Positions 1 to 8,373 of a DNA stretch of 64,000 nucleotides are shown here, piece by piece (position 1 is the stretch's first letter; each line of letters begins with the position of its first letter). The translations under genes were made by a program, and so were the position numbers. The stretch comes from Alphaproteobacteria bacterium. GTDB taxonomy: Bacteria; Pseudomonadota; Alphaproteobacteria; JANSWW01. Below the pieces are notes generated by a model. The model had not been told where the DNA came from. It did not search any database and saw only the letters and a program-made list of their open reading frames with translations. The stretch lies in contig JANSWW010000003.1 of assembly GCA_024743275.1 (NCBI GenBank), positions 62,001 through 126,000 of the forward strand, read 5' to 3'.

Positions 1-227
1 CCACCCGCGTAGAGTAATCGGTCGGTAAACTCGCCGCAAAAGGCGGCTCCTCAATTTGGAAAATTCTCACGATTGGCAAAGGTCGTCCGGTAATTTTGGT
101 TTCGGTTCTGCAAGTCATTTCTAATTTTTTGATTTCTGGGATTACCGATTGCTAATTTTCGGTCTAAACTACCGTTTTGGAATTCTCGGGGCTAAGTAGC
201 GCCCGGGCTGGTAAAGCGGGGGGCGCG

Positions 228-596
228 ATGGCCGATCGCATCGACGAAGAGGAAGCGCGGGAGCACGAAATCGCTCGTCTCTCCCTGACGATTCTTGCCG
301 AGTCGGTCTCGAAAAGCCTCGGCATGCACCCTGTCATCGGATCGATCCGAATGGCGGCGCATACCGGCAAGGAGAAGGACTTCCAGGACGCGACAGACGA
401 GTTCAACGCGCTGCCGTCCGACGAGCGGCGGTCCGTGGCCGCCGAGGCGGAATCCGTCGCCAAGGAACATGTGGAGGTGGAAGTCTCGGAACCCGAAGAG
501 GTTGGGGACGAGTTCTTCGATTTCTTCGACGAGCTCGAGCGCGACTTCGAGGAGACCCATCAGGTCCTCGACGGGCAAGTCGCGAAAAAGGCCTGA
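228..596 (+). CDS. Small acidic hypothetical protein
   Basis: I do not recognise a family. The frame gives 122 residues from the ATG at 228; an in-frame ATG at 177 would add 17 residues, but that stretch has poorer composition. The C-terminal third is strongly acidic and rich in Phe, Asp and Glu (EFFDFFDELERDFEE), and charged residues dominate throughout. There is no signal peptide or membrane segment, so it is probably cytoplasmic. The gene stands alone, with 89 bp before the next gene on the same strand. The competing frames on both strands are Arg/Pro/Ser-rich and look like shadows. Confidence 0.55.
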   Translation: MADRIDEEEAREHEIARLSLTILAESVSKSLGMHPVIGSIRMAAHTGKEKDFQDATDEFNALPSDERRSVAAEAESVAKEHVEVEVSEPEEVGDEFFDFFDELERDFEETHQVLDGQVAKKA

Positions 597-685
597 GGCG
601 CCCCGCTTCCTTCTCGATTAACCACATTGGCGCGGAACTTGCTTCGACCCTCTCCATCGATCGTGAAGAATGGAGAGGCAATCCC

Positions 686-1021
686 ATGTATGTGACCAAG
701 AAAATGCCCGACGGCCGTCCGGTACGCCTGACCCCCCATCGGTTTCCGGATGGCTACGGCCTCGCCTTCCGGGAGAATCTGGACGTTTCGCTGATCCCCG
801 GGACAGCCACGCCCCAAAAGACGCCCCAAAAGTCGCCCCAAAAGACGCCCGGCGAGACGACCTCCGATCGGCCGTTGCGGGTGGAGAGCCTGGACGAACT
901 CAAGAAGCTCGCATCCTCCGATTTGTTTCTGGTCCCGTTCTCCCATCCCGACTGGAACCGCGGAGAGGCCGCCGAATACCGTCTCGACAGCATCGATTTC
1001 GACGGGGCGGCCCGGAACTGA
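686..1021 (+). CDS. Small hypothetical protein with Pro-Gln-Lys-Thr repeats
   Basis: This is a 111-residue protein of unknown family. The ATG is preceded at suitable distance by AGAGG. The N-terminal 40 residues (VTKKMPDGRPVRL, then FPDGYGLAFREN) look folded. They are followed by a low-complexity linker made by an in-frame 12-bp repeat (TPQKTPQKSPQKTP, about residues 42-55) and then a second folded part with a hydrophobic LFLVPFSHPDW motif. I see no signal peptide. The linker probably varies in length between strains. It may be co-transcribed with the gene upstream, but no promoter is clear. Confidence 0.5.
   Translation: MYVTKKMPDGRPVRLTPHRFPDGYGLAFRENLDVSLIPGTATPQKTPQKSPQKTPGETTSDRPLRVESLDELKKLASSDLFLVPFSHPDWNRGEAAEYRLDSIDFDGAARN
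809..850 (+). repeat. 12-bp tandem repeat inside the gene at 686
   Basis: The unit ACGCCCCAAAAG occurs at 809-820 and 821-832, then with one change (TCGCCCCAAAAG) at 833-844, followed by a half unit. The period is a multiple of three, so copy-number changes keep the reading frame and only lengthen the Thr-Pro-Gln-Lys linker. Confidence 0.9.
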
Positions 1022-1030
1022 TGGATTCCG

Positions 1031-1306
1031 CTATCGGGAGGCGGCGGTGAGGTCGCTTTCCCGGTTCTCGCGGAAGTCGTCGTAGTCGATCTCCCGGGAC
1101 TCGATCAATTTGGGTCCAGGGGAAGGCGTGAACTCGCCGGTGGCCGCCAAGGTGCCGGCGACGTGGCGCGCCGTTCCCTCCGCGTCGGTAAGCCAGCGGG
1201 CGTAGGATGTTTTCAGCGAATGCACGACCCGCGCGTCTTTGAAATTCAACCGAAGGTCACATCTTCCCAATGTGCTTCGAAATATGACATGGATCTGTCC
1301 AGCCAC
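1031..1306 (-). CDS. Hypothetical protein
   Basis: The frame encodes 91 residues from a GTG start. No family is recognised. The sequence has ordinary protein composition (for example VVHSLKTSYARWLTDAEG and IDYDDFRENRES), unlike the overlapping plus-strand frame at 1163-1375. It is convergent with the gene ending at 1021, with only 9 bp between them. No clear ribosome binding site precedes the GTG, so the start is uncertain. It could be a small cytoplasmic protein or a non-coding frame. Confidence 0.4.
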   Translation of the reverse strand: MAGQIHVIFRSTLGRCDLRLNFKDARVVHSLKTSYARWLTDAEGTARHVAGTLAATGEFTPSPGPKLIESREIDYDDFRENRESDLTAASR

Positions 1307-1440
1307 CTCTTGTTTGAAGCCTCAGCGACCGAAAATAGTTTTAAAACGAGCATTGGAGTTTTAGTAATTTGTTAAGAATTATGTGCGCACTTTATCAACC
1401 TTCGGCTGGCCGGTTGGCAGGTCGGCAATGAGAGGTATGG

Positions 1441-1914
1441 ATGGAGCAGCGACCGGGTAAGGTTTGCAAAACCTTCATCGACTTCTATGACAGGCTGCGG
1501 CGGGGCGGTGATTGCCCGCATCAAGGCCGGTTTGACGTCCTCGACGTCATAGGGGTGAGTGCGGACGTCGTACCCCATCTCTGGACGGTGTCCGTTCACC
1601 ATGGTCCCCGCCGGCTGCAATATGGTGTCCTCGGCGGCGCCATCATCGCCTCGGGTCCCGCCGCGCGCAGCGGCGGTTTCATCGATGAGTTGCATCCGGA
1701 TGCCGAGGACGGGGTCGCGTTCCTGCACCGCGCGATCGACGACCGGGCTCTGGGCTATCGCCGGGGCGTGCCCTTGTTCGCCCATGAAGAGGAGATCGCC
1801 GAGATCGAGACGGCGGTCGCACCCTTCCGAGACGATCTGGGCGCGGTCGCCAAGCTCGTCTGTTGCACAGTCTTCTATTGGAAGGACGCGTTCGATCCAA
1901 TCAAGACGCTCTGA
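1441..1914 (+). CDS. PAS_5-type domain protein
   Basis: The 157-residue protein matches the layout of the alphaproteobacterial single-domain PAS_5 family. It has an N-terminal FIDFYDRLRRGGDCPHQGRF segment, a 'D-V-I-G...HLWTVSVHHGPRRLQYGVLGGAI' core in which a strand pair leads to a Tyr-Gly-Val-Leu-Gly turn, then a GGFIDE helix and a C-terminal strand region. Such proteins are usually cytoplasmic and lack an output domain; ligand and role are mostly unknown. A purine-rich AGAGGT lies just before the ATG. It is convergent with queD. The opposite-strand frame of similar length (1372-1926) has poorer composition and is taken as a shadow. Confidence 0.6.
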   Translation: MEQRPGKVCKTFIDFYDRLRRGGDCPHQGRFDVLDVIGVSADVVPHLWTVSVHHGPRRLQYGVLGGAIIASGPAARSGGFIDELHPDAEDGVAFLHRAIDDRALGYRRGVPLFAHEEEIAEIETAVAPFRDDLGAVAKLVCCTVFYWKDAFDPIKTL

Positions 1915-1956
1915 GAGGCCGCCCAAGCCCCTGTCGTCTAGGACCTCCGTGTCGAC

Positions 1957-2322
1957 TCAGGGCCGGGTATAGCGGCAACCTTCGCCGCAGGTTCCGCGCC
2001 GGACCTCGACCGCGGTCGCGGTGACCCCATTCTCCGCCGTCTTGTCGAAGATCCATTTGGCGATGGTTTCCAGGGTCGGCCGCTCCAAGCCTTCGATATC
2101 GTTGAGATAGTTGTGGTCGAGCGTTCCGCGGATTGGCTGCAGGGCCTGTTCCACCGCGTCGAAATCCGCCACCCATCCGGTCTCCGGATCCGGCGAGCCC
2201 GCAATCACCACCCTGACATGGAAGGAGTGGCCGTGCAGACGCCCATAGCGATGGCCGGCCTCGACATTGGCACCGAGATGGTGGGCGGCCTCGAAGGTAA
2301 ACTCTTTGAAAATCTCGAACAT
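1957..2322 (-). CDS. queD: 6-carboxytetrahydropterin synthase-like QueD
   Basis: QueD converts dihydroneopterin triphosphate to 6-carboxytetrahydropterin in 7-deazaguanine synthesis. The 121-residue length and the colinear motifs FTFEAAHHL (zinc His), GRLHGHSFHVRV (two zinc His), TGWVADFD, LDHNYLND and PTLETIAKWI identify the family. The position of the catalytic Cys of E. coli QueD (GHKCGRLHGHS) is Tyr here (GHRYGRLHGHS, Tyr26), which is unusual. The start at 2322 is 8 bp after the queE stop, so translation is probably coupled. The longer open frame to 3063 belongs to another gene's shadow. Confidence 0.92.
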   Translation of the reverse strand: MFEIFKEFTFEAAHHLGANVEAGHRYGRLHGHSFHVRVVIAGSPDPETGWVADFDAVEQALQPIRGTLDHNYLNDIEGLERPTLETIAKWIFDKTAENGVTATAVEVRRGTCGEGCRYTRP

Positions 2323-2330
2323 GGGCGGTC

Positions 2331-2993
2331 TCAATCGATCCCGAGGATCTTGTGGGTTTGCAGGCTCAAGCGCCACGTGGGGTTGGCGAGGCAATAATCC
2401 AGGGCGGCCCTGGTATTCTCGGCGAGCGCCGGGCCGTCCATCGGCTGCAGGAGCTTGGTCTTGAAATCGAGCCCCTCGACGGCCTCCGGCATCAGATCCG
2501 GCTGGGGATAGACCAGTTTCAATTCGTCCCCGGCGGTGATCACCAGATCGGTCCCGGCCTTCGGGCTCATGCAGATCCAGTCGATGCCCGGTGCCAGGGC
2601 CACGGTCCCGTTGGTCTCGATGGCGATCTCGAAGCCCTTGGCATGCAATGCGGCGATCAGATTGCGGTCGACCTGCAGGCCCGGCTCCCCGCCGGTCATG
2701 ACGCAGAACCGACGGTCCGGGGCCGCATCGCCCGGCCACAGGCTCTCGATATGTGTGGCGAGCGCCGTCGCCGTCTCGAACTTGCCGCCGTTCTGGCCGT
2801 CGATGCCGACAAAATCCGTGTCGCAGAATTGGCAGATCGCGTTGGCGCGGTCGGCCTCGCGGCCGGTCCATAGATTGCATCCAGCGAACCGGCAGAATAC
2901 GGCCGGGCGCCCGGCATGGGTGCCCTCGCCCTGGAGGGTGTAGAACGCCTCCTTGACCGAGTAGATCTTCTTTTCCTTCGTCATCGCGGTCAT
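2331..2993 (-). CDS. queE: 7-carboxy-7-deazaguanine synthase QueE (radical SAM)
   Basis: QueE rearranges 6-carboxytetrahydropterin to 7-carboxy-7-deazaguanine using a 4Fe-4S cluster and SAM. The 220-residue protein begins with the typical [12 protein letters not shown]. It carries the long QueE cluster motif C-x14-C-x2-C (Cys39, Cys54, Cys57) in place of the usual CxxxCxxC, and a TGGEP SAM-binding motif at 100-104. The start at 2993 overlaps the queC stop by four bases (ATGA), which favours it over the ATG nine bases downstream. It is the middle gene of queC-queE-queD. Confidence 0.95.
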   Translation of the reverse strand: MTAMTKEKKIYSVKEAFYTLQGEGTHAGRPAVFCRFAGCNLWTGREADRANAICQFCDTDFVGIDGQNGGKFETATALATHIESLWPGDAAPDRRFCVMTGGEPGLQVDRNLIAALHAKGFEIAIETNGTVALAPGIDWICMSPKAGTDLVITAGDELKLVYPQPDLMPEAVEGLDFKTKLLQPMDGPALAENTRAALDYCLANPTWRLSLQTHKILGID

Positions 2994-3691
2994 GCCGCGC
3001 GCTCCTTGAACTTTCGCCACCCGGCGGCCCGCAATTCGCAGGCGGGGCAGGTGCCGCAGCCATAGCCCCACTCGTGGCGCCGGGTCCGGTCGCCCAGATA
3101 GCAGCTATGGCTTTCCTCGTTGATCAGGTCGACCAGCAGGGCCCCGCCGAGCCGGTCGATCATCGCCCAGGTCTCCGCCTTGTCGATCCACATCAGGGGT
3201 GTTTCGACGACGAACCGGGTTTCCATGCCGAGATTGAGGGTCGCCTGCAGGGATTTCAAGGTGTCGTCCCGGCAATCCGGATAGCCGGAATAGTCGGTTT
3301 CGCACATCCCGCCCACGAGTTGTTTCAGGCCCCGGCGATAGGCGACGGCGGCGGCGAAGGTGAAAAACAGGATGTTGCGCCCAGGCACGAAGGTCGACGG
3401 CAGGCCGGCCTCGGTCATGGTGATCTCGGTCTCACCGGTGAGCGCCGTCTCGGAGACCGCCGCAAGCCCGTCGAGCGGGACCATGTGGTCCGGGCCGAGC
3501 CGGGCCGCCCACTCGGGAAAGCCCTGTTTCAGCGCGCCGAGAAGCCGGGACCGGCAGTCGAGTTCCACCTTGTGCCGCTGGCCATAGTCGAACCCGATGG
3601 TTTCGACGCGGTCATACCGGTCGAGCGCCCAGGCGAGGCAGGCGGCGGAGTCCTGACCGCCGGAGAAAAGAACAAGGGCGCCGTCGGCCAT
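2990..3691 (-). CDS. queC: 7-cyano-7-deazaguanine synthase QueC
   Basis: QueC makes preQ0 from 7-carboxy-7-deazaguanine, ammonia and ATP. The 233-residue protein has the PP-loop SGGQDS at residues 10-15, GFDYGQRH after it, VPGRN in the middle and four C-terminal Cys (197, 212, 215, 218) that fit the zinc site. The spacing between the first and second zinc Cys is longer than in E. coli. The ATG at 3691 gives the normal family length; the in-frame extension to 3763 is not conserved in character. It is first gene of the que operon. I looked for a preQ1-type leader upstream and saw none. Confidence 0.95.
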   Translation of the reverse strand: MADGALVLFSGGQDSAACLAWALDRYDRVETIGFDYGQRHKVELDCRSRLLGALKQGFPEWAARLGPDHMVPLDGLAAVSETALTGETEITMTEAGLPSTFVPGRNILFFTFAAAVAYRRGLKQLVGGMCETDYSGYPDCRDDTLKSLQATLNLGMETRFVVETPLMWIDKAETWAMIDRLGGALLVDLINEESHSCYLGDRTRRHEWGYGCGTCPACELRAAGWRKFKERAA

Positions 3692-3815
3692 GACATTCGG
3701 CTCGCAAGAGGAACTGTTTTTCCAGGATGGATGCTGTCTATCGCTTTTTCGGCTTTTGAGCAACTATTCGGCAACAATCAGCCCCAATGACCACCCATGC
3801 GAGGAGTGCAAAGAC

Positions 3816-4142
3816 ATGCTGTTCGACGTCCGGACCTATACCTGTGTGCCCGGCGGCGTGCCGAAGGCGATGAAGCTCTATGAGGAGATGGGCATGGCGC
3901 CCCAGACCCGCCATCTGGGCCAGCCCTATTTCTACGGCATCGTCGAGACCGGCCTGGTCAACAGCTATATGCACATCTGGTTCTATGAGAGCGCCGCCGA
4001 CCGGGAGGCCCGCCGCAAGGCGATGCTGGCCGATCCGGAGTGGCAGGCCTATCTCAAGAAATCCCAGGAGATGGGCTGGCTGATCCGTCAGGAAAACCAG
4101 CTCATGACCGCGGCCCCCTTCTTTACGCCCCTTTCTTCATGA
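3816..4142 (+). CDS. NIPSNAP family protein
   Basis: The 108-residue protein opens with MLFDVRTYTCVPGGVPKAMKL, which is the typical NIPSNAP start (strand, then a Thr-x-Pro-Gly turn and helix). It continues with a ferredoxin-like dimeric alpha/beta-barrel pattern including the aromatic MHIWFYESAADREARR segment and a DPEWQAYL helix. The biochemical role of bacterial members is largely unknown. The start at 3816 has GAGGAG about ten bases upstream; the longer frame from 3690 would overlap queC. It is divergent from the que operon and convergent with the VOC gene. Confidence 0.85.
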   Translation: MLFDVRTYTCVPGGVPKAMKLYEEMGMAPQTRHLGQPYFYGIVETGLVNSYMHIWFYESAADREARRKAMLADPEWQAYLKKSQEMGWLIRQENQLMTAAPFFTPLSS

Positions 4143-4178
4143 CACGGGGTTAAAGAGCGTCTCCAGCGGCCGCTAGGA

Positions 4179-4574
4179 TCACTCCGGCGTGTCGCCGTAG
4201 TAGACCGCCTGAAGTTTGTTGCCATCGGGATCGCGGACGTAGGCGGCGTAATAGTTGTCGCCGTAATGTGGCCGTGGGCCCGGAGATCCCTCGGACCGTC
4301 CACCATGCTCCAATGCCAGCGCGTGGAAACGTTGGACCGCCTCGCGCGATGGCGCCACGAAGGCGACATGCGTTCCGTTGCCCCATGTCGCCGGTCTGCC
4401 ATCCTCGGGCGGATAGAGGTAGATCGTGGGCATTCCGCCGTTCTCATAGGCCGGTGGTTTCCCGGGCGGCTTTGGCAAGCGGCTGAACCCGAGAGCTCCG
4501 AGGACGGCATCATAGAACCGGCTGGATCGATCGATGTTATTGGTCCCGAGGGTGATATGGCTGATAACGCTCAT
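4179..4574 (-). CDS. VOC (glyoxalase/bleomycin-resistance fold) protein
   Basis: The 131-residue, single-module VOC protein starts with ISHITLGTNNIDRSSRFYDAVLGALGF, the signature first beta-alpha unit with a metal-position His. The C-terminal part has YYAAYVRDPDGNKLQAVYY, the usual final strand with a metal-ligand region (RDPDGN). The family includes glyoxalases, dioxygenases and resistance proteins, so the substrate cannot be assigned. The gene is convergent with the NIPSNAP gene and 56 bp downstream of the AstE-like gene. Confidence 0.85.
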   Translation of the reverse strand: MSVISHITLGTNNIDRSSRFYDAVLGALGFSRLPKPPGKPPAYENGGMPTIYLYPPEDGRPATWGNGTHVAFVAPSREAVQRFHALALEHGGRSEGSPGPRPHYGDNYYAAYVRDPDGNKLQAVYYGDTPE

Positions 4575-4630
4575 CTCATTGATCCTTTCTAGCGCGGTCT
4601 CGCTGCCGGACCGTTTTCAGGCGTCGGGTC

Positions 4631-5770
4631 TCAGTCCTCCAGCATATAGCCGCCGTCGGGGCGCAGCGTGGCGACCCCGGCGATCTTGCCGATCGACTGG
4701 CCGGGCCGGCACAGCCTGCTGGTCTTCATGGTGAACAGCCGGCCGCTGGTCGGGGCGAGAACCGGGGTGCGGGCCACCGCCGGGTCCGCCATGGGATCGA
4801 TGACGTCGGCGCAGTGTTGACCCTTCTCCACATGATGGCCGAGGCCGACATGGTAGGCGATCATCCCGCCGACGGGCGCCCGCAGATGGCCGCAGGCGGT
4901 GAGGTGGGTCGCGTCCGCGATCAGGGCCGGGGGCTCCGCCGGGATCCGGTCCGAGAGAAAGCCCCGGCGGACCAGAAACCGATAGAGTCCGCTGGCGTCC
5001 CGGGCACCGAGGTCGTCGGAGACGTCGGCCCGGCCGCGCAGCTCGACCGTCGCGCTGATGCAGCCGAAGCCGAGCGGGCAGTCGGGATAGGCGTCCTCCA
5101 CCTTCCACCAGGGAATGGAGAAGATCTCGTCGAAGCTGCCGCCCCCCGAATCCTTCGCCAGCAACGTCGCGACGGCGCCCAGTTCGGCGGACAGGTCCTC
5201 CGCCTCCGGCCACAGCGTCTCGCCGAGATAAAGATAAACCTCCGCCGTATCGTCGCAGTGCAGATCGAGCGCGATCTCCGCGTCGGCGGCAAGGCTCATC
5301 AACTTGATCTTGAGAGCGTTGCCCTCGTCCGGGGCGGATAGGGCGCCGATCGCCTTCACGATCTCATCGCGAACGATCTCTGTATTGCGCGCCCGGTTGC
5401 CGCCCAGTCTACCATGGACCGCCCTGAGCACCGCGTTGCTGACATCGGGATAGCCGCGGTTGAAGTTGACGTTGCTCGCCCCTTCGATCCGCCCGCTATG
5501 GCGGTTGATCGTCCACTGGTCGAGGCCGATCGGGTTGGCGGCCGGCACCACGGTGACTCGCTCGTTGATCCGTCCGGCGTCGTCGGCGGCTTTCAGGAGG
5601 CCGATCAGGTGATGGGCGCACATCGCCGCCGGCAGCTCGTCGGCATGCATCGACGCCTGGAAATAGGCGTGACGGTGGCTATAGGTCGGACCGAACCGGT
5701 GGACCGCGAGGGTCCGAACCGTGCCGGGAGACGCCGCCGGCAGCGTGATCGTCTCGATACGGTGGGGCAT
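4631..5770 (-). CDS. Succinylglutamate desuccinylase/aspartoacylase family amidohydrolase
   Basis: The 379-residue zinc hydrolase has the M14-like AstE/AspA zinc motif H-A-D-E (His42, Glu45), NPIGLDQW with a following Asn/Arg-rich VNFNRGYPD, a third ligand in LDLHCDD around residue 167, and a C-terminal beta domain with VKPG-like repeats (LGHHVEKGQ, APTSGRLF). Family members remove acyl groups from N-acyl amino acids. Its neighbours (hydroxyacid dehydrogenase, SCP2 protein, Cys/Met PLP enzyme) suggest amino-acid or amide catabolism, but the substrate is unknown. It lies 4 bp after the SCP2 stop, so it is probably in the same operon. Confidence 0.88.
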   Translation of the reverse strand: MPHRIETITLPAASPGTVRTLAVHRFGPTYSHRHAYFQASMHADELPAAMCAHHLIGLLKAADDAGRINERVTVVPAANPIGLDQWTINRHSGRIEGASNVNFNRGYPDVSNAVLRAVHGRLGGNRARNTEIVRDEIVKAIGALSAPDEGNALKIKLMSLAADAEIALDLHCDDTAEVYLYLGETLWPEAEDLSAELGAVATLLAKDSGGGSFDEIFSIPWWKVEDAYPDCPLGFGCISATVELRGRADVSDDLGARDASGLYRFLVRRGFLSDRIPAEPPALIADATHLTACGHLRAPVGGMIAYHVGLGHHVEKGQHCADVIDPMADPAVARTPVLAPTSGRLFTMKTSRLCRPGQSIGKIAGVATLRPDGGYMLED

Positions 5771-5774
5771 GACG

Positions 5775-6077
5775 TCAGTCTTCCATCAGATCGGCGATCT
5801 TCATGGCGACACCAACCTTGCCGGTGACCTTCAGTTTGCCGGTCATGTAGGCCATCGAGGGCGACAGCGTGCCGTTGATCATCTTCTGGAGATTTTCCGC
5901 GGTCAGCTTGATCTCGGTGTCGACCTCGCCGTCATCGTTGTCCACCGTGGGCCGGAAGGCGGTGCCGTCCCAACGGATGATGGACCCGTCCTCCAGCACG
6001 AACTTCACCACATAGCCGAGTTTCATATTGTCCTCGGCGACCGTGCGTACCTGGTCGGTCAGGCTTTCCAGCGACAT
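5775..6077 (-). CDS. SCP2 sterol-binding domain protein
   Basis: This 100-residue single-domain SCP2 protein has the typical KFVLEDGSIIRWDG strand pair, an acidic loop, then EIKLTAENLQKMINGTLSPSMAYMTGKLKVTGKVGVAMKIADLM, which is the characteristic Asp/Asn-x-M...G-K-L-K-V-G-D end of the fold. Such proteins bind lipids or acyl groups in the cytoplasm. The ATG at 6077 gives the family length; the frame to 6164 adds unlike sequence. It lies between a D-2-hydroxyacid dehydrogenase and the AstE-like gene on the same strand with short gaps, consistent with an operon. Confidence 0.88.
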   Translation of the reverse strand: MSLESLTDQVRTVAEDNMKLGYVVKFVLEDGSIIRWDGTAFRPTVDNDDGEVDTEIKLTAENLQKMINGTLSPSMAYMTGKLKVTGKVGVAMKIADLMED

Positions 6078-6093
6078 TGCGTTTCCTTTAATC

Positions 6094-7083
6094 TCAATAT
6101 CCAAGGTCCGGTCGGACCACATTGCGGAACGGCTTGCCGTCCAGCATCCGGCCGAGATTGTCAAGCAGCAGGTCGAGTGTCCGCGGGATGTAGGCGGTCA
6201 GATCGTCGCTGCTGATATGCGGCGTGGCGATCAGATTGGGCACATCCCAATAGGGCGACCGCTCTGGCAACGGTTCGGGCTCGAACACGTCGAGAATCGC
6301 GCCGCGCAGATGGCCGGAGCGCAGCGCGTCCACCAGCGCGTCATAGTCGATGACCGGTGCCCTGCCCATGTTGACGATGCCCGCCCCCGGCTTCATCAGG
6401 CCGATGCGGCGACGGTCGATGAGGCCTTTGGTCTCGCGGGTCATCGGCAGAGTGACCAGGACGAAATCGCTCCGGCCAAGCACCTCGTCCAGCCGGTCCG
6501 GTCCGACCATCTCGTCGACGGCCGGATGGGGCGCGCCACCGCGCCGGACACCGACGATATGCGGGCCGAAGGGCCGGATCCGCTCGGCGACCGACCCACC
6601 CATCTCGCCGGCGCCGACAATGGCCACGGTCTTGCCGGCGATCGGCGTTTCGAACAGGGCGTTCCACGCGTGCCGGCGTTGGCTTTCGAGGAGTTCCGGC
6701 ATCCGCGCGTTCAACATCAGCAGGGCCATCGCCCCCCATTCGCCGGACTTCGGGGCGTGGACCCCGCGGTTGTTGGTCAGAGTGACCCCGGACGGAAGCC
6801 AGTCGAAGGGGGCGAGATGCTCGACCCCGGCGCCGATGATGTGGATCAGCTTCAGATTTGGGGCGATGTCGGCCAGGCCCTTCCGCTTCGGGTCCCAGCC
6901 GACGAAGGCGTCCGCCGATGCCATCGAGGCGTCGAAGCGGTCGAAATCCCAATCGATGGTGACGTCGACCCTTGCTGCGACCTCGGGATTGCGGGCGGCC
7001 GCCTCGGCCCAGCGCTCCGGCGTCATGCGGAACACCTCCTCGCCGGCCCGATTGTTCTTGATATGCAGTTTGAGGCGGTCCAT
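6094..7083 (-). CDS. D-isomer-specific 2-hydroxyacid dehydrogenase
   Basis: This NAD(P)-dependent 2-hydroxyacid or glyoxylate/hydroxypyruvate-type dehydrogenase has 329 residues. The Rossmann motif GAGEMGG is near residue 157, followed by a basic GVRRGG segment that hints at NADP preference. The catalytic triad positions are visible: Arg in NMGRAPVIDYDAL, Glu in ILDVFEPEPLP, and His in IATPHISSD. The exact substrate is not readable. It starts 5 bp downstream of the PLP-enzyme stop and precedes the SCP2 gene by 16 bp, so the four genes 8300-4631 look like one transcription unit. Confidence 0.9.
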   Translation of the reverse strand: MDRLKLHIKNNRAGEEVFRMTPERWAEAAARNPEVAARVDVTIDWDFDRFDASMASADAFVGWDPKRKGLADIAPNLKLIHIIGAGVEHLAPFDWLPSGVTLTNNRGVHAPKSGEWGAMALLMLNARMPELLESQRRHAWNALFETPIAGKTVAIVGAGEMGGSVAERIRPFGPHIVGVRRGGAPHPAVDEMVGPDRLDEVLGRSDFVLVTLPMTRETKGLIDRRRIGLMKPGAGIVNMGRAPVIDYDALVDALRSGHLRGAILDVFEPEPLPERSPYWDVPNLIATPHISSDDLTAYIPRTLDLLLDNLGRMLDGKPFRNVVRPDLGY

Positions 7084-7088
7084 CGCGG

Positions 7089-8300
7089 TCAGCCGAGTAC
7101 CCGGTCGAGATCGGCGATGAGGTCTTCCGGATCCTCCAGCCCGACCGATAACCGGAAGATCCCGTCCCCGGCCATGGACCGGTAGGCGGCGAGATTGGCC
7201 CCGGTCAATTTGAAGGACGAGTCCATCAGGCCGGCGGTCGGCATCCAGAAGATCAGGCTGCGGTGATGACCTAGGGAGACCGCATAGTGGATCACCTCGA
7301 GATCGGTGGTCATCCGTTCGGCGATCCGCTCTCCATCGGCCTCGGAGCCGACCTGGAAGGACATCATGCCGGAGAAATTGTTCATCTGCCGGGTGGCCAG
7401 CTCATGCTGCGGATGGCTTGTCAGGCCCGGGTAGAGAACCTTGCCGACCTTCGGATGCCCTTCCAGCCAGTGCGCCACCGTCAGCGCGGTTTCCTCATGG
7501 GCGCGCATCCGGATCGGTAGGGTCGCGGCGCCCCGGGCGATCAGCCAGGCGTTGAATGGGGAGAGCACCCCGCCATAGTGGACCGTCGCCTCGACATTGA
7601 GCTGTTTGGCCAACGCCTTCGTGGTGGCGACGCAGCCACCGATCGCATCCCCGTGGCCGCCGATGTATTTCGTGATCGAGTGCATCACATAATCGACGCC
7701 GTAATCCGCCGGCCGCGTGGCGATCGGCGAGGCAAAGGTGCTGTCGCAAGAGACCCGGGCGCCCGCGTCGTGCGCCAGTTTGGCGACGGCGGCGAGATCG
7801 GTGATCCGGGTCAGCGGATTGACCGGCGTTTCCACGTGGACCAGCCTGGTGTTCGGCTTCAAGGCCGCCTCAAGCGCCGAGAGGTCGGTCATGTTCACGA
7901 GATCGACCTCGATCCCGAAACGCGGCAGCGTGTCGCGAACCAGTTCCGCGACCCCGGCATAGGATACGTCGGAAACGATGGCGTGATCGCCGGACGAAAG
8001 CTCGCTCAGAAAGATCGCCGTGGCCGCCGCCATGCCGGAACCGAAGCAGCAGCAGGCCTCGGTCCCCTCCAGGGCGGCGATCTTCTCCTCCAGCATGGTC
8101 ACGGTCGGATTGGCCCAACGGCCGTAGAGATAGCCCGACTCCTCGCCCAGATCGTTGGCCGAGAACCCTGCCAGATCCTCGACCACGAAGGTGGAGGACA
8201 TGTTGATCGCCGGGGCGGAGGCGCCGGTCGTCGGGTCCGGCCTTTCGCCCGCATGGACCGCCTGGGTCATGACCCCGCGATGGGCGTTGGACTTCGCCAT
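7089..8300 (-). CDS. Cys/Met metabolism PLP-dependent enzyme (cystathionine gamma-synthase/methionine gamma-lyase type)
   Basis: The 403-residue fold-type I PLP enzyme has an N-terminal TQAVHAGERPDPTTGA, the YLYGRWANPTVTMLEEKIAALEG cofactor-phosphate segment, SGMAAATAIFLS, and the Schiff-base Lys in MHSITKYIGGHGD. The C-terminus has the FRLSVGLEDPEDLIADL sulphur-amino-acid signature. Gamma-lyase, gamma-synthase and O-acetylhomoserine functions cannot be separated by eye. The start at 8300 was chosen because GGGGAGG lies four bases upstream; an alternative at 8333 adds 11 residues. First gene of a four-gene minus-strand unit, divergent from PhyH. Confidence 0.92.
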   Translation of the reverse strand: MAKSNAHRGVMTQAVHAGERPDPTTGASAPAINMSSTFVVEDLAGFSANDLGEESGYLYGRWANPTVTMLEEKIAALEGTEACCCFGSGMAAATAIFLSELSSGDHAIVSDVSYAGVAELVRDTLPRFGIEVDLVNMTDLSALEAALKPNTRLVHVETPVNPLTRITDLAAVAKLAHDAGARVSCDSTFASPIATRPADYGVDYVMHSITKYIGGHGDAIGGCVATTKALAKQLNVEATVHYGGVLSPFNAWLIARGAATLPIRMRAHEETALTVAHWLEGHPKVGKVLYPGLTSHPQHELATRQMNNFSGMMSFQVGSEADGERIAERMTTDLEVIHYAVSLGHHRSLIFWMPTAGLMDSSFKLTGANLAAYRSMAGDGIFRLSVGLEDPEDLIADLDRVLG

Positions 8301-8312
8301 ATGCCTCCCCTT

Positions 8313-8373
8313 GACCCTAGGGTCGTTTTCCACCCGGTTGCGCCACCCGGTGACGCCGCCCGGTTACGCCGGG
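8313..8373. promoter_or_regulatory. Palindrome and three 13-bp direct repeats in a divergent promoter region
   Basis: Between the PLP-enzyme gene (-) and the PhyH gene (+) there is a perfect 12-bp palindrome GACCCTAGGGTC at 8313-8324. Three adjacent 13-bp direct repeats follow: CACCCGGTTGCGC at 8331-8343, CACCCGGTGACGC at 8344-8356, and CGCCCGGTTACGC at 8357-8369. The last extends into the inverted repeat CCCGG-ttacg-CCGGG. A further hyphenated palindrome, CGGTT-tgtg-AACCG, lies at 8486-8499. The arrangement suggests regulator binding sites controlling one or both divergent units; no regulator gene is adjacent. Confidence 0.5.

Noticed and set aside
1372..1926. 184-residue minus-strand frame opposite the PAS_5 gene
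   Set aside because: The plus strand has PAS_5-type motifs and a ribosome binding site; the minus frame has none.
2323..3063. Upstream extension of the QueD frame
   Set aside because: It lies across queE in a different phase with Arg/Gly/Asp-rich shadow sequence; QueD proper starts at 2322.
3692..3815. preQ1 riboswitch upstream of queC
   Set aside because: The minus-strand leader lacks the short G/C hairpin followed by an A-rich tail expected for class I, and class II features are not seen.
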